64,000 nucleotides of DNA from Klebsormidium nitens (lineage: Eukaryota > Streptophyta > Klebsormidiophyceae > Klebsormidiales > Klebsormidiaceae): contig DF237446.1 of the NCBI GenBank assembly GCA_000708835.1, positions 1 to 64,000 on the forward strand. Reading direction: 5' to 3'. Below, in pieces: positions 32,877 to 45,380 of the stretch (positions are counted from its first letter, which is position 1; each line of letters opens with the position of its first letter). The notes under the pieces were generated by a model that saw only the letters and a list, made by a program, of their open reading frames with translations, did not search any database and was not told where the DNA came from. The position numbers and the translations under genes were made by a program.

Positions 32877-35800
32877 ATGCACTCCTCAAAGGTGCATGAA
32901 CGCTGGCCCAGCGGGCAATGCATCGAAGCTTGGTGGCCTCTGGACAAGTGCTGGTACCGCGCAACAGTGTTGCAGTCGGTCGCTTGCACCAAGAAGCAGT
33001 TGGTGCTGTACGAAGATGGCGACGCAGAGGAGCTGGTTTTGGCTGAGCAGGAGCAGCAAGGCTTGATCCGGACAGTACCAGAACCGCAGCTTAATCTGCG
33101 CCAGAACCTGGTGACTGTGCATAAGCACCTGGCTTTGAATCTGGCAAATGAGGGATGGCACTTCTGCACCAGGTAAGTTGACAGACTCTCACATATCTTG
33201 CATCAGAATCCTGCTGACGAATATGTTTATGTTGCCGGGAAATCGTTTGCAACAACCACCATAAAGTCCTGTTGCAGGCCATGTCAAAACCCTCTCTTTC
33301 GGTGCCCAGATGCTCCTCAGCTCTTCCATCTTTTCAAGGTACACAGAGTTGTGCATTTGGGTCCAGAAGCCCTCTTTCTTAATCAGTCGGCCGCATGACC
33401 TCATGAGCTTATGAAACTCTCCGCGCTGGAATTGCTGTCAGTTGCATGCATCTCTTCCTGGTGGTCATGAGCTGGTCATGGTTGTTTTCCCTACAGTAAA
33501 GTGGCATTCCAACTTAGTTGTTCAGCTCCTGAAGGCCTTTGAATGCCACATTGTAGACGCTTTCATCAAGTCTCTAGCTGTGGCAGCAATTGCTTTCTGG
33601 CAATCTGGATTCTGACCTGATTCTGAAGCTCAGGTGGCACCCTAACACTTCCGTTCACTCTCCGTACGAGTAAAATATTACTTTTGCGCTGACTGGCCAG
33701 GTCTGAATATCTTCCTCGATCATCAGGATCGATGAAGCTTAATAAAATCAGCCTATGCTGGTTGCCTCTAACAACCGCCTGCGCAGCCATCCTGTCTTTC
33801 CTGCGGCAACTTCAACGTACAGAAGCTGCCACGTACCCAATCTAGATTTCATCTTCGTCCTCTGTGACACCTTGTTAATCTGCATCTGGCTCATTCTCAC
33901 CAGGTGCGACCAGACCCTGGAAAGCAAGCACTTTCCCTGCCCCTGCAATCAGCCCATCAGCTTGCTCAGCGATGATGAGGAGGAGGAGAGCAGCCAGACA
34001 CTGATGTGGGGGGGTCAAATCCTGAGGGCGGAGACCCCCTCGGCAATGAATCGGAGGCAGTGTCATGGATGCTTTGTGTCAGGAGGCGTCCAGCTTGGCG
34101 CGTCTGCTTGTCCAAATTGTGGGACAGACCTGACCCCAAGGAGAACAAGAATTGGGCACTTGATGTCCCCAAAGGGTGAGCATGTGATTCTTTTCTCAGC
34201 TTCACTCCTCTTTTTCTTTTCTCTTTCTGCCCTTATGAAGCTGTTGACTGATCTTTGTATTATTGGGGTGTTTGCACAATCAAAGGTGATGCATTGCACA
34301 GTACCTTACACGGTCTGAACGGCTCTCTCAGCGCCCGAGTATGACTGGATCACATGCTGATGCAAAGCTGAACCTTCTGAAGCATCACCCGCCTGAGTTC
34401 CTGGATGAGCCATGGCGCCTATTGGACACATTGACAAGCAGAGTGAAAATGAAACCCTGATCACATGCCACTCATGGTTTGACTACATGAACAGCTGCAG
34501 CTTTGCCCAACTGCTTCCACTCCAGGCTGAACCACTTACATCTTTTGTAGCAAACCGGCTCAAAATGCCATCAGGCTTGCTTGACTGCGGTATCCTTAAT
34601 AAAGTGCTTCGATCTGCAGCTGCGTCGTCTGGCGCCTCCGGTGTCTTCACTGGGCAAGTCCTTCGGGCAAGTCCTATCGACAGCGGTCAGCAGCAAGCCC
34701 CCAAGGCCACTTCCGAAAAGGGCGTGAAGACAACACAGTGCGGGGGTCAGAGCGGGTTGTCTGTGAACGCGGGCCGGTTGCATCCGGAGGGCCAAAGGGG
34801 CGTGAGAGGCGCATTTGCGGGGGTGTCCAGAGGAGTTAAGAAGGAAGCAGAAGAGGTCGAGGGTCCAAAGACGAGAACCGTCAGAGGCGCCTTCGGGGGG
34901 GTTGCCAAAGTCGTCAAGAAGGAAGTGGAGGAGAGCAGATTCAGGATGGGGAATGTTCTGGCAGACTGCCAACGAATCCAGGGCGCTGGACGAAGCTCAG
35001 GGAAGGAGTATGAGCAGGGCGCACAAGATGGGGCGCCTGGAACGGAAACAGGGACTCGTGTGCTGAGCCCATCCCCAAACTCAGCCTTGCCCATCGAAAA
35101 CAGGTCGCAAGCGGCTTCAGCACCTGATTACACTGGGGAGGCTGTGACCGGGTCCATCCCGCAGATCGTTGGCAAGGTTGAGACGGGCGGAACTGGGGGA
35201 AGCAGTGCTGTTTTGGACAAAGGAAACGAGGCTCGGGGCGACGAACGGAGGGTAGTGCGGGAGAGGGGCCAGGCTGTTGAAGGGGGTTGCTCTGAGGAGA
35301 AGAGGATTGTGACATTGACGGAGCTGCTGAAGGGTAAGATTGCATGTGCTTCTTGCTCGTTTCGCTACCAACGAGTCTGTCTTGAGGTTCTTTTCGACTA
35401 GAACCCGCTAGGCTCTCAGAATTTTCATCTGTAGTCCAAGTGCGGTCTGGTACTCTGACATTCAGCAAAGCTGTATGCCAGGTCGCTTCTGATGAGTGCA
35501 CGTGGTCACACAGGGTCATTCCATTGAGTCGATAAGGCAGATGAGCCCAAGATGTATGATCCGTTCAGAATGACATCAAGGCACACTGTTTCCAGGCAGT
35601 CCGGTAGTCATAGTTGTCGCTAGCAGTCTTGTTACCAGTTTTGCTGCAGCTTGCGCGTAGAAACATAGGTCCTCTGCTCGCATCCGGTGCCTGACGGTAC
35701 ATTCTTCCCCCTCCCACACCACTCTCTTAAACAATCAAATGCATCTCAATTCAGTAAACTGTTTTTCTCCTTTTCAGCCACGGCCTTCGAGGCCCCGACC

Positions 35801-38800
35801 TGCTCCGAAGCCGCATCTGCAGCTCTTCCCCTCTCCAACGACTCGGCCCCGGCGGACCTCAGCCCTAACCCAGAGGACTTAAGCCCCAAACCCTCTGTTA
35901 ACCCGTCCCGCACCCCCCAAAAAGCGTCAGTGGGCGCCAATCTAGACGAGAGCAGCCCACTGGCCCCTTTCGATGCTGGGCACTTTTCGGATGAGCGCCC
36001 ACTATCAAACGCTGGCGAGTCAGCAGGCCCAGACAATGTCCTTCCGGAGGGGTTGGGCGAAAGACCAGTCTCGGACAGCTATCTCGGCCGGGGAGGATCA
36101 GACGCCGGGGCCGTTTCGGAGTCGCTGCCTTGTTCCGGGAATGTGGATATCGGGGCAGCTTCCACTACTAAGCGACCTGACGGGGAGGCTTGTTCGGACG
36201 GGTTCCCTTGCCTGCGGGACTTGGACACCGGGGCACGCCCGGACGGTTCTCCTTGTTTGATGGTTTCAGACACCGGGGCTGGGTCGATCAGAGTACTCGC
36301 TTCAGTGGCTTTCGATGCGGGAGCAACCCCAGAGCCCGGGGCGGTTTCGACAGGTGGCGCAAGTCCCGGGACTGGGGCTGCTCTGGGCGCCAAGGTGGTT
36401 TTCGATGCCGAGGCGGTTCTGGGCGCCGAAGCTGTTTCGGACTGTGAGGCACTTTCGGACGCTGAGGACATACCTGATGCCAAAGCGAACCCAGGTGCTG
36501 GCGCCGGCGCCGGCGCAGTGACAAACCCTGGGGTGATGTTGGACGCTGCAGAGAGATCGGACGCCGAAGCAACTTCGGACGCCGGGACCGTGTCGGACGC
36601 CTCCTGCTTGAGCTTTGCGTCCGCTCAGCAGGATTGGCAAGCCGGGGGTTCCAGTCCCGCGACGAACGGTGACAAGGCCCAGGAGTGCGCTCCGCATTTG
36701 GCAGACCCCTTGGTAAACCCGGCGCGCCAGTTCGCCCCGGAAACCTCAAGCCCTGCGTCGATTTTCTGTCTGGACGGCGCGTCTGCGGTCATGCCTGTGA
36801 AGCGCAGGTCAAATGCACCGGGGCTAGCGTCTCTGGTAACTGAATCGGCCCCCAGGGGGGGTGGGGCCAAAGACGGTGTCCTGACCCCCTGCAATCAGAA
36901 CCCGAAGGCGGGAAAGTCGGAGATTCTGGAGAGCATGTTCGGGCAGGGGGGCTCTCAATGCAGCAGCGAACAGCGCCCCTCGGACCGAACAGGAGAGGAC
37001 GTCGGAAGGCGTGCATCAGCGCGGCTTGCGGGGGGGGCTCCTAAGAGCACAAGCCTTTCTCACGGGTTGGGTTATCTTGGGGCACCGCTGGCGGCATTAT
37101 CGGGACTGGGGTGGGCTCCTTGGGGGGGGGAGAGCGAGGTCCAGTTTCTGGGCACAGCTAAGGAAGTTGAGAAAGAGAAAGCCCGGTCGGCTGTCGCCGA
37201 GGTGGGGTCAAACGTCGCTCGTCAGGAACCCCCCGAACCTGGACGGACGCTGCGCTTGTGGCAGAGCCTTAAGCAGCAGTTCTATGCCAAGACTGCTGCC
37301 AACCCCAGTTCCGCCGAGTTGGAAAAGCGGGCGGCGAGCTGTGACGGGAAACGCAGTGTGGAGTCCCTCGCTGGCGGACCTTGGAGCGCCAAGTTTGACA
37401 CCTGCTCGGACTTCAGCCTGCCAAGCGACTGGGTCCGTGACGTCACCTCGCCCCGGGGCACTGACGTCACTCGGGGCTCCCGTGTCTGGAAGTCGGTTGG
37501 AAGGCGGGCGAGTAGAGAGTCGGTCGGGGCTACGGAGGCGGACGCGGCTGGGACGAAAGCGGAACCGGAGCAAGGTTGCCTGCAAACGGAACCGGAACAG
37601 GGCGGAAAGGAGGCGGAAGGGGCTGCGTTGACAAAAGAGACCGGTGCGTTCGTAGGACAGAGCGCCTCGGAAGTGGAAACCGAGAAAACACGGGTCCGGA
37701 AGGAAGAGGACCGCTTGAGCCCGAAAATCAAGGAGGCTCCGTTAGGATTGGCGGGATGCCGGCCCGCCGCGGGCGCAGAAGCGACGGGACTGAAGCTTGA
37801 ACCAGAACTGGGACTGCAGCAAGAAGGGGAACCAGATCGAACGCGAGCGGTCGGATCTGCCATCCAGGAGGAGGGAACGGAAGCCGGGCGAACGGATGAT
37901 GAGGCAGAGGGGGTTACGGACGATATGCTGGCGGCGGCGTTGGGTGACGTGGATCAACTGATCGCGGAACATGAGCAGGTGGAAAATGTCTCCATCCTGA
38001 TCTGCAATTACAATGTTTAGAACTCTAGAAGCCGTTTTCAAGGTCTGCTTCTTTCTAGGAACAGAAGTTTCAAATGGAGTGCCTGACCGTATTTTGCTGC
38101 AGCACTTATCTTACTGCATTCGGTCATCCTTTTAGAAACTTGTCTTGGTCTTATGCAAATCTCGGCCGACTTCAAGAGACGTGCGAGCTGGTGTTTTCAC
38201 AAGGTGACTTCAGCGTTAATTTTGATTCCATTTCATTGGACACTGTAGCTTCCTTTGACACCAACTTTGGCACCAACTGCGACACTTGTCTCATGTTGAA
38301 GCATTCGAAGCTCAGAGTTTTTCAGATTTCATTAGACGTTTCAAAGCGGTCGCTTACCAATCTCGTCTTGACCTTTGTTTGCCAGGCGTCCGATGAGTTC
38401 GCTTCCGCCAGTCCCCAAATCAGTGCCCACTTCGGCAGTCCCCTGTGCCGCTTCCCCCCAAGCGACGCACTGCCCGAGCTGCGGCTAAAACGCAAGCGGT
38501 CCTCTGCGCCCCGGAAGCCGCCACGTCGCAGCCCACAGACGAAGCAAACAGATGACGAAGAGGTGGTTGAGGTTCGAAGCCCCCAATGGCAGGACGGCCG
38601 AAACTCGGGGCTGGTCAGTCCGGACGGGAGCGTGTGCCGCGGGCGCATAAGGCGCGTGCCGGACGTGTACCGGACGTCCGCGTCGCTCGAGTTTCGGGTG
38701 GAGGACCAGGTGGGGCTGAAGTCGCCCCTCGGAAGCGAGGCGACGTCGGGGAAAAAGAAGCGGAAGGGGGAGCTGAAGTCTCCTTTCGAAGAGGAGGCGA

Positions 38801-41800
38801 CGTCGGAAAACAGAAGAAGAAAGGGAGGGGCGAAAGTTGCGAATGAAGGGGTGTTAGGCGCAGTGAGCGGCGAGAATGGAGGAAAGGCGACGCTGGAGAA
38901 GAGGAAGGAGGAAGGAGTGTCGGAAGCCGTGAGGGGAGGGGAGGGGGGAATTGCAGCAATAGTAAAGCACGGAGGGAAAGAGGTGTCGAAGAGAGAAGAG
39001 AAGACTGGCGTAACCATTGCCGGCCTGGCTTGCAACGGTGGGGACGTCGACGATGGGGGCGTGAGCGGCACAGCAAGCGGCACTCACGAGGAAACGGCGA
39101 CGGAGAGTAAGGGAGTATCGAAAGCCATGATGAAACCGGCGGCGACCGGTGCACCGAGCAGTGGAGCCGACGACGGGGCGCGGTTGGAGGGGCAGAAAAG
39201 AGAAAAGGTGGGCATTGCGAGTGGCGGACGCTTGGAGGGTGGCCTCGCTGACGTCACCGCTGCGACCGGGGGCAGCGGAAAGAAGCGGAGGACGAAGCGG
39301 AAGAGAGCGGCGGGGGCGGGGGGTGTCGTTTCGGGGGGGTCGGAAGGAGGACTGCAAACGGAAAGTATGGCGGGGGGAGCTTCGACGGAGTACGGGGGTC
39401 TGGAGCGTGGGCTTTGGGAAGGGCTGCTAAGGGGGCTTCAAGAAAGGGAGGGAGAAGTTACCTCTTCCACCGACGGTGGCCGGAATGCTGCAAAGACCGG
39501 TGATGTTTGGAAACATGGTGAGGCAGATTGCTTGGGAGAGGGGAGTCCCGAGGAGAGTAACCGGTCGCTTACGGACGTCGAAACTTTTGACAAAGACGAG
39601 CGGAGACCTGCCCAGGGGATCCCTCGTGGGGAAGAACGGGTTGCTCCGAGAAACGGGGAAGGGGGATGCATCTCCGAGGTAAGTGGCGGCATGGAGTGGG
39701 GGCAGAAGCGGAAACGCGCCCGGGGTGCGGACGTCGGCGCAGACCTGGACGGGCTATCCGGGTGTCCGAAAGCGGACGGTGGCTTATTCGTTCGTGCAGC
39801 AGATCTGAAAGCCGGTCAGAAGCTTGACGGCTTGAGCGACTGCGGCGCTGGAATCGCCGAGACTGCCCTAAGCAAGGACGCGGAAGCTTCTGAGGGAGGG
39901 AAGGGGGGAGAGGAGATGGGCGGAGCAAAGGGGGGAGCAGAGGAGAATGAAGAGCAAAAAGGGGGAGAAAAGGGAGAGGTAGAGCAAGTGAGCGGAGTTG
40001 AGAGGAAGGGGGAGAGAGGCGCCGAGGCAAAGATGGAGGCACATAGAGAGGACCGTGAGACGAAGGAAGAGAGAATAGGAAAAAGAAAGAAGACGGAAGA
40101 TCTGGAAAGGAAAGCAGGGACCGCGGGAGGAGTAGCGGATAGGACTCCGTCATCGGGAGTTGATGACGTGGACTGGGAAGAGGCGTCCCTGAGTCTGAAG
40201 CCCCTGAGTCCCCCGCTGTCGCCGTTCCAGCTGAGACTGGCCCAAAGCCCTGGGCTCCAGTCAGAGGGATCCCCTTCCAAGTGCCTCCCCGAGCTCCTTC
40301 CAGGTTCGCAGCTACATGTCGACCCGGTTCCGCCGGACTGCGGAGAACAATCCAAAGCCGGAGGCGACGTCATGCTGAAGTTAATGCCGGGTGGACTCCT
40401 GGCGCTTCCCCGGCTGGTCGAGGAGTCGCCGTCCCCGCTGCCCCGTCAGACAGTGCCAGCTGGCAGCCCCTCAGTCGGCGCTCAAACCCTTCAAATCCTG
40501 CCGCCCAGCGACAACCCCTTGCCGGCGGTTTTCGGCGACGCAGCGAGCGTTGCTCCCTTCCAGATCCCCAAATTCGGCCAGGAAAGCCTTCCTGCGATTG
40601 GTTCAGCAGGCGGCGTGCAAGATCCGGATTCCGCTTCAAAGGAGCCCCCGCAAAGCCCCCGGGTTGCTCCGCTACAAACTGCCCAGCTCCTAAGCACGCC
40701 CCCCCGGAACCAGGGGGCCCAAACCGCCCAGCAAACGGCCCCCCGGAGCTGCCAAACGTCGACCTCGGAAACTGCCCACCTTCTAAGCACACCTCCCCGG
40801 AACCAGGGGGCCCCAACCGCCCAGGAAACGCCCCCCCGGAGCTGCGAAACGTCGACTTGCCCGGTGGACCCGGCCTTCGGCCCTACCCCAGAGAGCAAGC
40901 ACAAGCGCCGGCGGATGTCGTTTTCCCCGGCCGTTAAAAAGCGCCTCGTCTCGCTGGCCAGCCCGCTGTCTCAGACCGACGCCGATGATACGGACGCGTT
41001 CTGTGCCCCAAGGGGATCCCCCTACTTCGCGCGCAAACGGCGGTCAGAAAACCGGGTTGACGAAAACCGAGCTAGCGACTCCCGATCGTTGCAGCGCCAA
41101 TCGGAAGTGGGCAGCGTGAGCCGCGACTCCGAAGTGGGGGCTTCCGAGTCGGATCTGTCGTTTTCGGGGGGGCAACCGAGCTGGGGAGCTGAGGGGGGGA
41201 ATGGTGAGAGGCCATCCCCCCAGACGAAGCGTGCGAAATTCAGCTTGTGGCTGGATGAGGGGACGCCGACAAAAGCGGCGCTGGTGGAGAGTCCGCTGGA
41301 GCTGTCCGTCCGAGACGGACAAAGTGTGGAAAACGGAACGGATGACCCCGGAAAGTGGTGGAACGAACTTCGGGGGAGTGAGCCGCTCAAAGCACACACT
41401 TTCGGCGGTGCCAATAACAGAGACTTGAGCGAAGCAGCCTTGGGGGACAGGAACAGCCCTAACTGGGGCCCCCCCAAAGGAGACAAGTCGCAACTCCGTG
41501 CGACAGAGTGGGCGGAAGGCGATTTGTTGGGCGAAAACGGAACGCCGGGCGTCGAACGGTGGCTGACGCTTCCGGAGGGGACTGGTTTCGACGACGAAAC
41601 GGGGCCCCGGGTGGATAAACCGGGCGCAGGCCGCCAGCTGAAGACGGGTGTAAAGATGCCCGGTGAAAGTGCACGGGAGAGGGGCGTGGACAGATTGAGG
41701 GAGAACTTATCCAGGACTTTGGAGAGGGTGGGGGTGAAACTGGCGAAAGCGGATGGTGAGAGCGGGGCGCAACGGGAGTCACAGGTGAGATTCGCAACGT

Positions 41801-44800
41801 GAATCTTAATAAACTTTCTGAGAATTCCACCATGCGGAATCAATTGACTGTTCGTCCGCTAAACGTGCGATCATTCTACATTCCGGACTAGGCTTTGCAA
41901 TTGCAGAAGTGTGAGGCTTGATGAATGGACAGGAGACTCGACATGTTCTGATGGAAGCGGTTTGCATCAAGATAGGAACTGCCTTTCCACACACCCCCGC
42001 CGGTCTAGATTCCGCAGCACGCCCTGACCATGCTTTAAGCGCGTTCTAAATGCGTATCCGTCGATTTTTTGCTTGCCAGGAGGGTCAAGCTCAACCCAAG
42101 CCGGTCAGGCTAGGGCTTCCTTCCGGCAGCCGCACACGTAAGCCGCCCTGCTCACTTATGCCGGAACTTTTCAGTCGGCATAGAGACGCTGATTGTTGAA
42201 GCCAAACATAAATATGGTGCAGTAAACGAATCGCTGAGCAGTGCCCAATGTAGCAAAGGTCGTTGGCAGGCAATTACGCGGTTTCTAATGTCAACATAAC
42301 TGCTGATGTTTCAATGCCCGTGTTACATCTGGTTGCGGAGACGTTGGCTTCCGGCGTATCTTGGCGGTTTGTCGCATGGGCTGTGCGTGGTCAGCTCAAA
42401 TCCCGCTTGGAAATATTACTCCAATTGCTTTACCCTACGGTATAAAGTGGATGGTCTTTCAGAATCAGTCCCTCTTTCTTCGGCTCGTCATCCATCTCTG
42501 TGGGTGGTCTGAGCCAAACAAGGCTGACCTTACGATTGATTGAATGCATCAAGTTGTGCGAGACCCATATGCTGACGTTGCGCTGACGCCACCGTCATCT
42601 TTCCGTTCCCAGGGCTACTCCCCGGGCTGCACCCCGAGTCAATCGAATGCGACAGCCCGGGTGCCAAAGGCCACTCGTGGGATCCCCCAAACGAACTCAA
42701 ACATGCCCGGGGGATCCCCCACAAATTCCAGCCAAGCCGCCCCTTCTCTCTGCGGGTCGGCGAGTCCGAGGTGCAACCGGTTAAAGCTCAAACCGGGGAA
42801 GCGTACCGACCGTCAAACTCCGGTGTTAGTAGGGGATCTGACGGGGCCCCTCAACCGGTGAAACTCTCACGTAGCTTGCGTCTGCTCCAAGCGGCAAAGG
42901 ACATCGCCGATAAACGCGCCGAAGCAGAGAAGCGCGCCGCAGATAATCCGAACCCGAGCCCGATAACCCTCCCGATAACCCTCCTTAACCAGAACAGGGG
43001 TTTGGGTCAGTTTGATTGGACAGGAAGCGACAGCCCAGTAGGTTTGAGGGGCATAGGCGAACGGGCCAGAGGGATAAGCGGACGGGAGAGGGATATAAGC
43101 GGGGGTGAAAAGGGGATAGGGAGGCGGCCGAGTCTGGACGAGGTTACGAGGGAGAACACGCGGCTCAACTCGTTCCGGTTGCACTTCCCGCCCCTTCCCC
43201 CGGTGGTCAGGAAGAAGAAGCGACGGCGGTTTGTCATGCGCATGAAGAACGCACCCTGTAACCGGTCCGGTAACGAGTCCCTTAACCCGTCCGGTAACGA
43301 GGCCCTTAACTCACCTAGCAACGGGGCCAAAGTCGGAAGCAATCCGTCCGAATCAGGGGGAAACAAAATCGCAAAGGGGGTGGTCTCGCCTGGCGTTTCT
43401 CCGCCCGGGGAGGCGATTCACACCTCGCCCAATTTTGCACTCGCCTTTCCCGAGTGTGTCAAGTCGGCAACCCACCTCCCCGATTCCCCCTTGTCACCCA
43501 GCCCCCTGAAAGCCATCCCCTTCTCCTTGTTGCTCGACCTGTCCCCCTCTCCGGAAAAGGCCAGCAGCGACTCTGATGACGTCACTTCGGGTCCGGTGAC
43601 GTCGGATGACGTCACTTCTCAGGACAACGGCCCCCCCAGGCAAAGGCCCTCCGTAAGCGGCGGGTCAATGAGGAAGGAGAGCCCCGTCCTCAAGGGCCCC
43701 GCAGGCTGCGGCAGCCCCCTGCGAACCTCTAGAGGTTCCGGGTGCCCGAAAAAGAGGGCGGGGACCTCGGGGGGAACTCTGAAGGGTCCCCAAGTTTCTT
43801 GGGGCGCGGCTGCGGCCGAGCCCTGGGGAAGCGAGGGCCCGCAAGCCCTGAGGGGTTTGCAGCCCGGAACCACTTCGGTTAAGGGGATCCTTAAGAGAAG
43901 GTCAAGCTTGTCGGGCGACTCTGGGCCCCAGTCTCGGAGCGTTAAGTCGCCGGAAACAGTGAGCAGAGGGGCGGAGGAGGCCGTTTCTGGGGCCTCATTG
44001 GAGGGTGAGTTTCCCAACTGACAAATCTGAGTTGAAGGAAGGCCGGACATGGGTAAAACATGAAGGTTATTGGAATTGGCTGATCGGGATCGCGTATTGA
44101 ATATTTCGTTGTTTTCGTGGGGGAAATCAGAGACACCCATCTAACAAAATGAGTGATCACCATCAATATATTGGTGGTTAAGCAGTTTCATTCAAGGAGG
44201 AAACTGATCAAACCCCATTCAGTCAACCATCACTTTGCCACCAGTTTATCGAACAAACTCATTCAGTCTGGTTTTGCTTTCTTCCCCTGCAGGTAAGGCG
44301 CTCGAAGGTGCTGAGGTCACGCTCGGCGCTGTCTCGACACCTCCAGACTCGCAGTCACGGGTGAGTTTCCGCTCTGGTTGACAACCTCTATCTCCATGCA
44401 AATCGTCTTTCTATTCTTTTCCCCGGCGAGCCTTTCAAAGTCAGACAAACAAGTGCCTCCTACAATGCAAATCGTCTTTCCATTCTTGTCCCTGGCAAAC
44501 CTTTCAATGACACACAAACAGGTATTCAATGACTCCCAAATTTTTGACTCATGTGAATGAGTCGAGAAGAGCACTTTTCGCGTTGTTGCAAGTCAACTGG
44601 GTCAGATCAAGCCGTCATCATCAGCCGTCATCTGCAAAAGGATACTCGCGATACCGAAGTTCGTGATGACCATTAGTTTTCAGGATCAACCGAATGTCGT
44701 GGGCTTGCACACGAGGCATCATCAGTGAGGAAGGATTGTTCAGGGCTTCCCTCGGCCGCAGACAAACCTCGGCGACTTCGTGTCTGCGACAGGACTTTCC

Positions 44801-45380
44801 CATATTGATCCGGTCACATAGGGCTGTCAGACAAAGTCTGACAGCTAGCACGTCTTTCCTACTTGAAGAACGTCAAATTGCTGCGCTCAGCGGTGGGTTA
44901 AACCGGTCTCTTCGTGCTAACCAGAACGTTGCTACTTGCAGGAGCTCAATTGCTCGCCGGAAGGTGTCTCCAAGGGGGAAGCCCACAATCAGATCAGTTC
45001 TCAAAAGGTGGGCTTCATCTTCTGTTCCCGTTGTCACATGGAAAAGGCTATGGGAAAGGCTATGATGTCATCATCTGTTTTCCAAACGATTGATGGGCCA
45101 ATTCAGACGTTTTTGATGGATCGAGAGCGACAAAGTGGCATCGTAGAATGTGCGACATTGTCAGCCATATCGGATGATTAAGTTACTGTCGACGGAAGGC
45201 TTTCATTCGGTTGATTGAACAGAGACTGCAGATTTTCCCTGCTCTTGTAATTCAAGACCAAGACCGACTGTGATCAGACTTCTCTCTCCTCACTCTGGCT
45301 TTCCTGTTGCTCTGCAGAAGGCTGTGCGGTTCGCCGACGAGAGCGGCCGGGGCGAGCTGTGCCACTATCAGTGTTGTTGA
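32877..45380 (+). CDS. Large disordered protein with Tudor-like domain, two Cys clusters and C-terminal RVxF-like motif, nine exons
   Basis: Exons 32877-33172, 33904-34175, 34620-35333, 35778-37978, 38386-41755, 42613-44004, 44293-44360, 44942-45007 and 45318-45380 join with consistent phases into 8442 nt, predicting 2813 residues. An in-frame TGA lies 33 nt before the ATG. Residues 13-60 are Tudor-like ('GQCIEAWWPLDKCWYRATV', 'LYEDGDAEEL'), a fold that usually reads methylated histones or proteins. Two Cys clusters follow: C97, C100, C111, C113 and C152, C155, C168, C171 (CxxC pairs). The remaining roughly 2600 residues are low complexity (Gly/Glu/Ser/Ala/Pro). They contain many SP and TP sites, a 31-residue tandem repeat, basic nuclear-localisation-like runs ('KHKRRRMSF', 'RKKKRRRF') and, near the end, 'KAVRFADES', matching PP1-docking RVxF. 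The weakest joins are the exon-3 start (34620) and the choice of donor 41755 rather than 41785; 41755 was chosen because only it keeps exon 6 open. I infer a chromatin or chromosome scaffold. The family is unrecognised. Confidence 0.72.
36360..36610 (+). repeat. Degenerate Ala/Glu/Asp repeat within exon 4 of the Tudor-protein gene
   Basis: The coding strand repeats short modules such as 'gccgaggcggttctgggcg' and 'tcggacgctgaggac', giving protein repeats of the type LGAEAVSDAE and SDAEATSDAG. These suggest slippage-driven growth of the disordered region. Confidence 0.6.
40678..40863 (+). repeat. 93-bp tandem repeat (31 residues, two copies) in exon 5 of the Tudor-protein gene
   Basis: Copies 40678-40770 and 40771-40863 encode TAxLLSTPPRNQGAxTAQxT followed by PRSC(Q/E)TST. 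Each has a TPPR site. DNA identity is high, so the duplication is recent and in frame. Confidence 0.85.

Noticed and set aside
35746-43900. Many long open frames antisense to the Tudor-protein exons (up to about 250 codons)
   Set aside because: They are shadows of GC-rich low-complexity coding DNA. They lack family motifs and splice-site support, while the sense exons join in phase from Tudor-like domain to stop.
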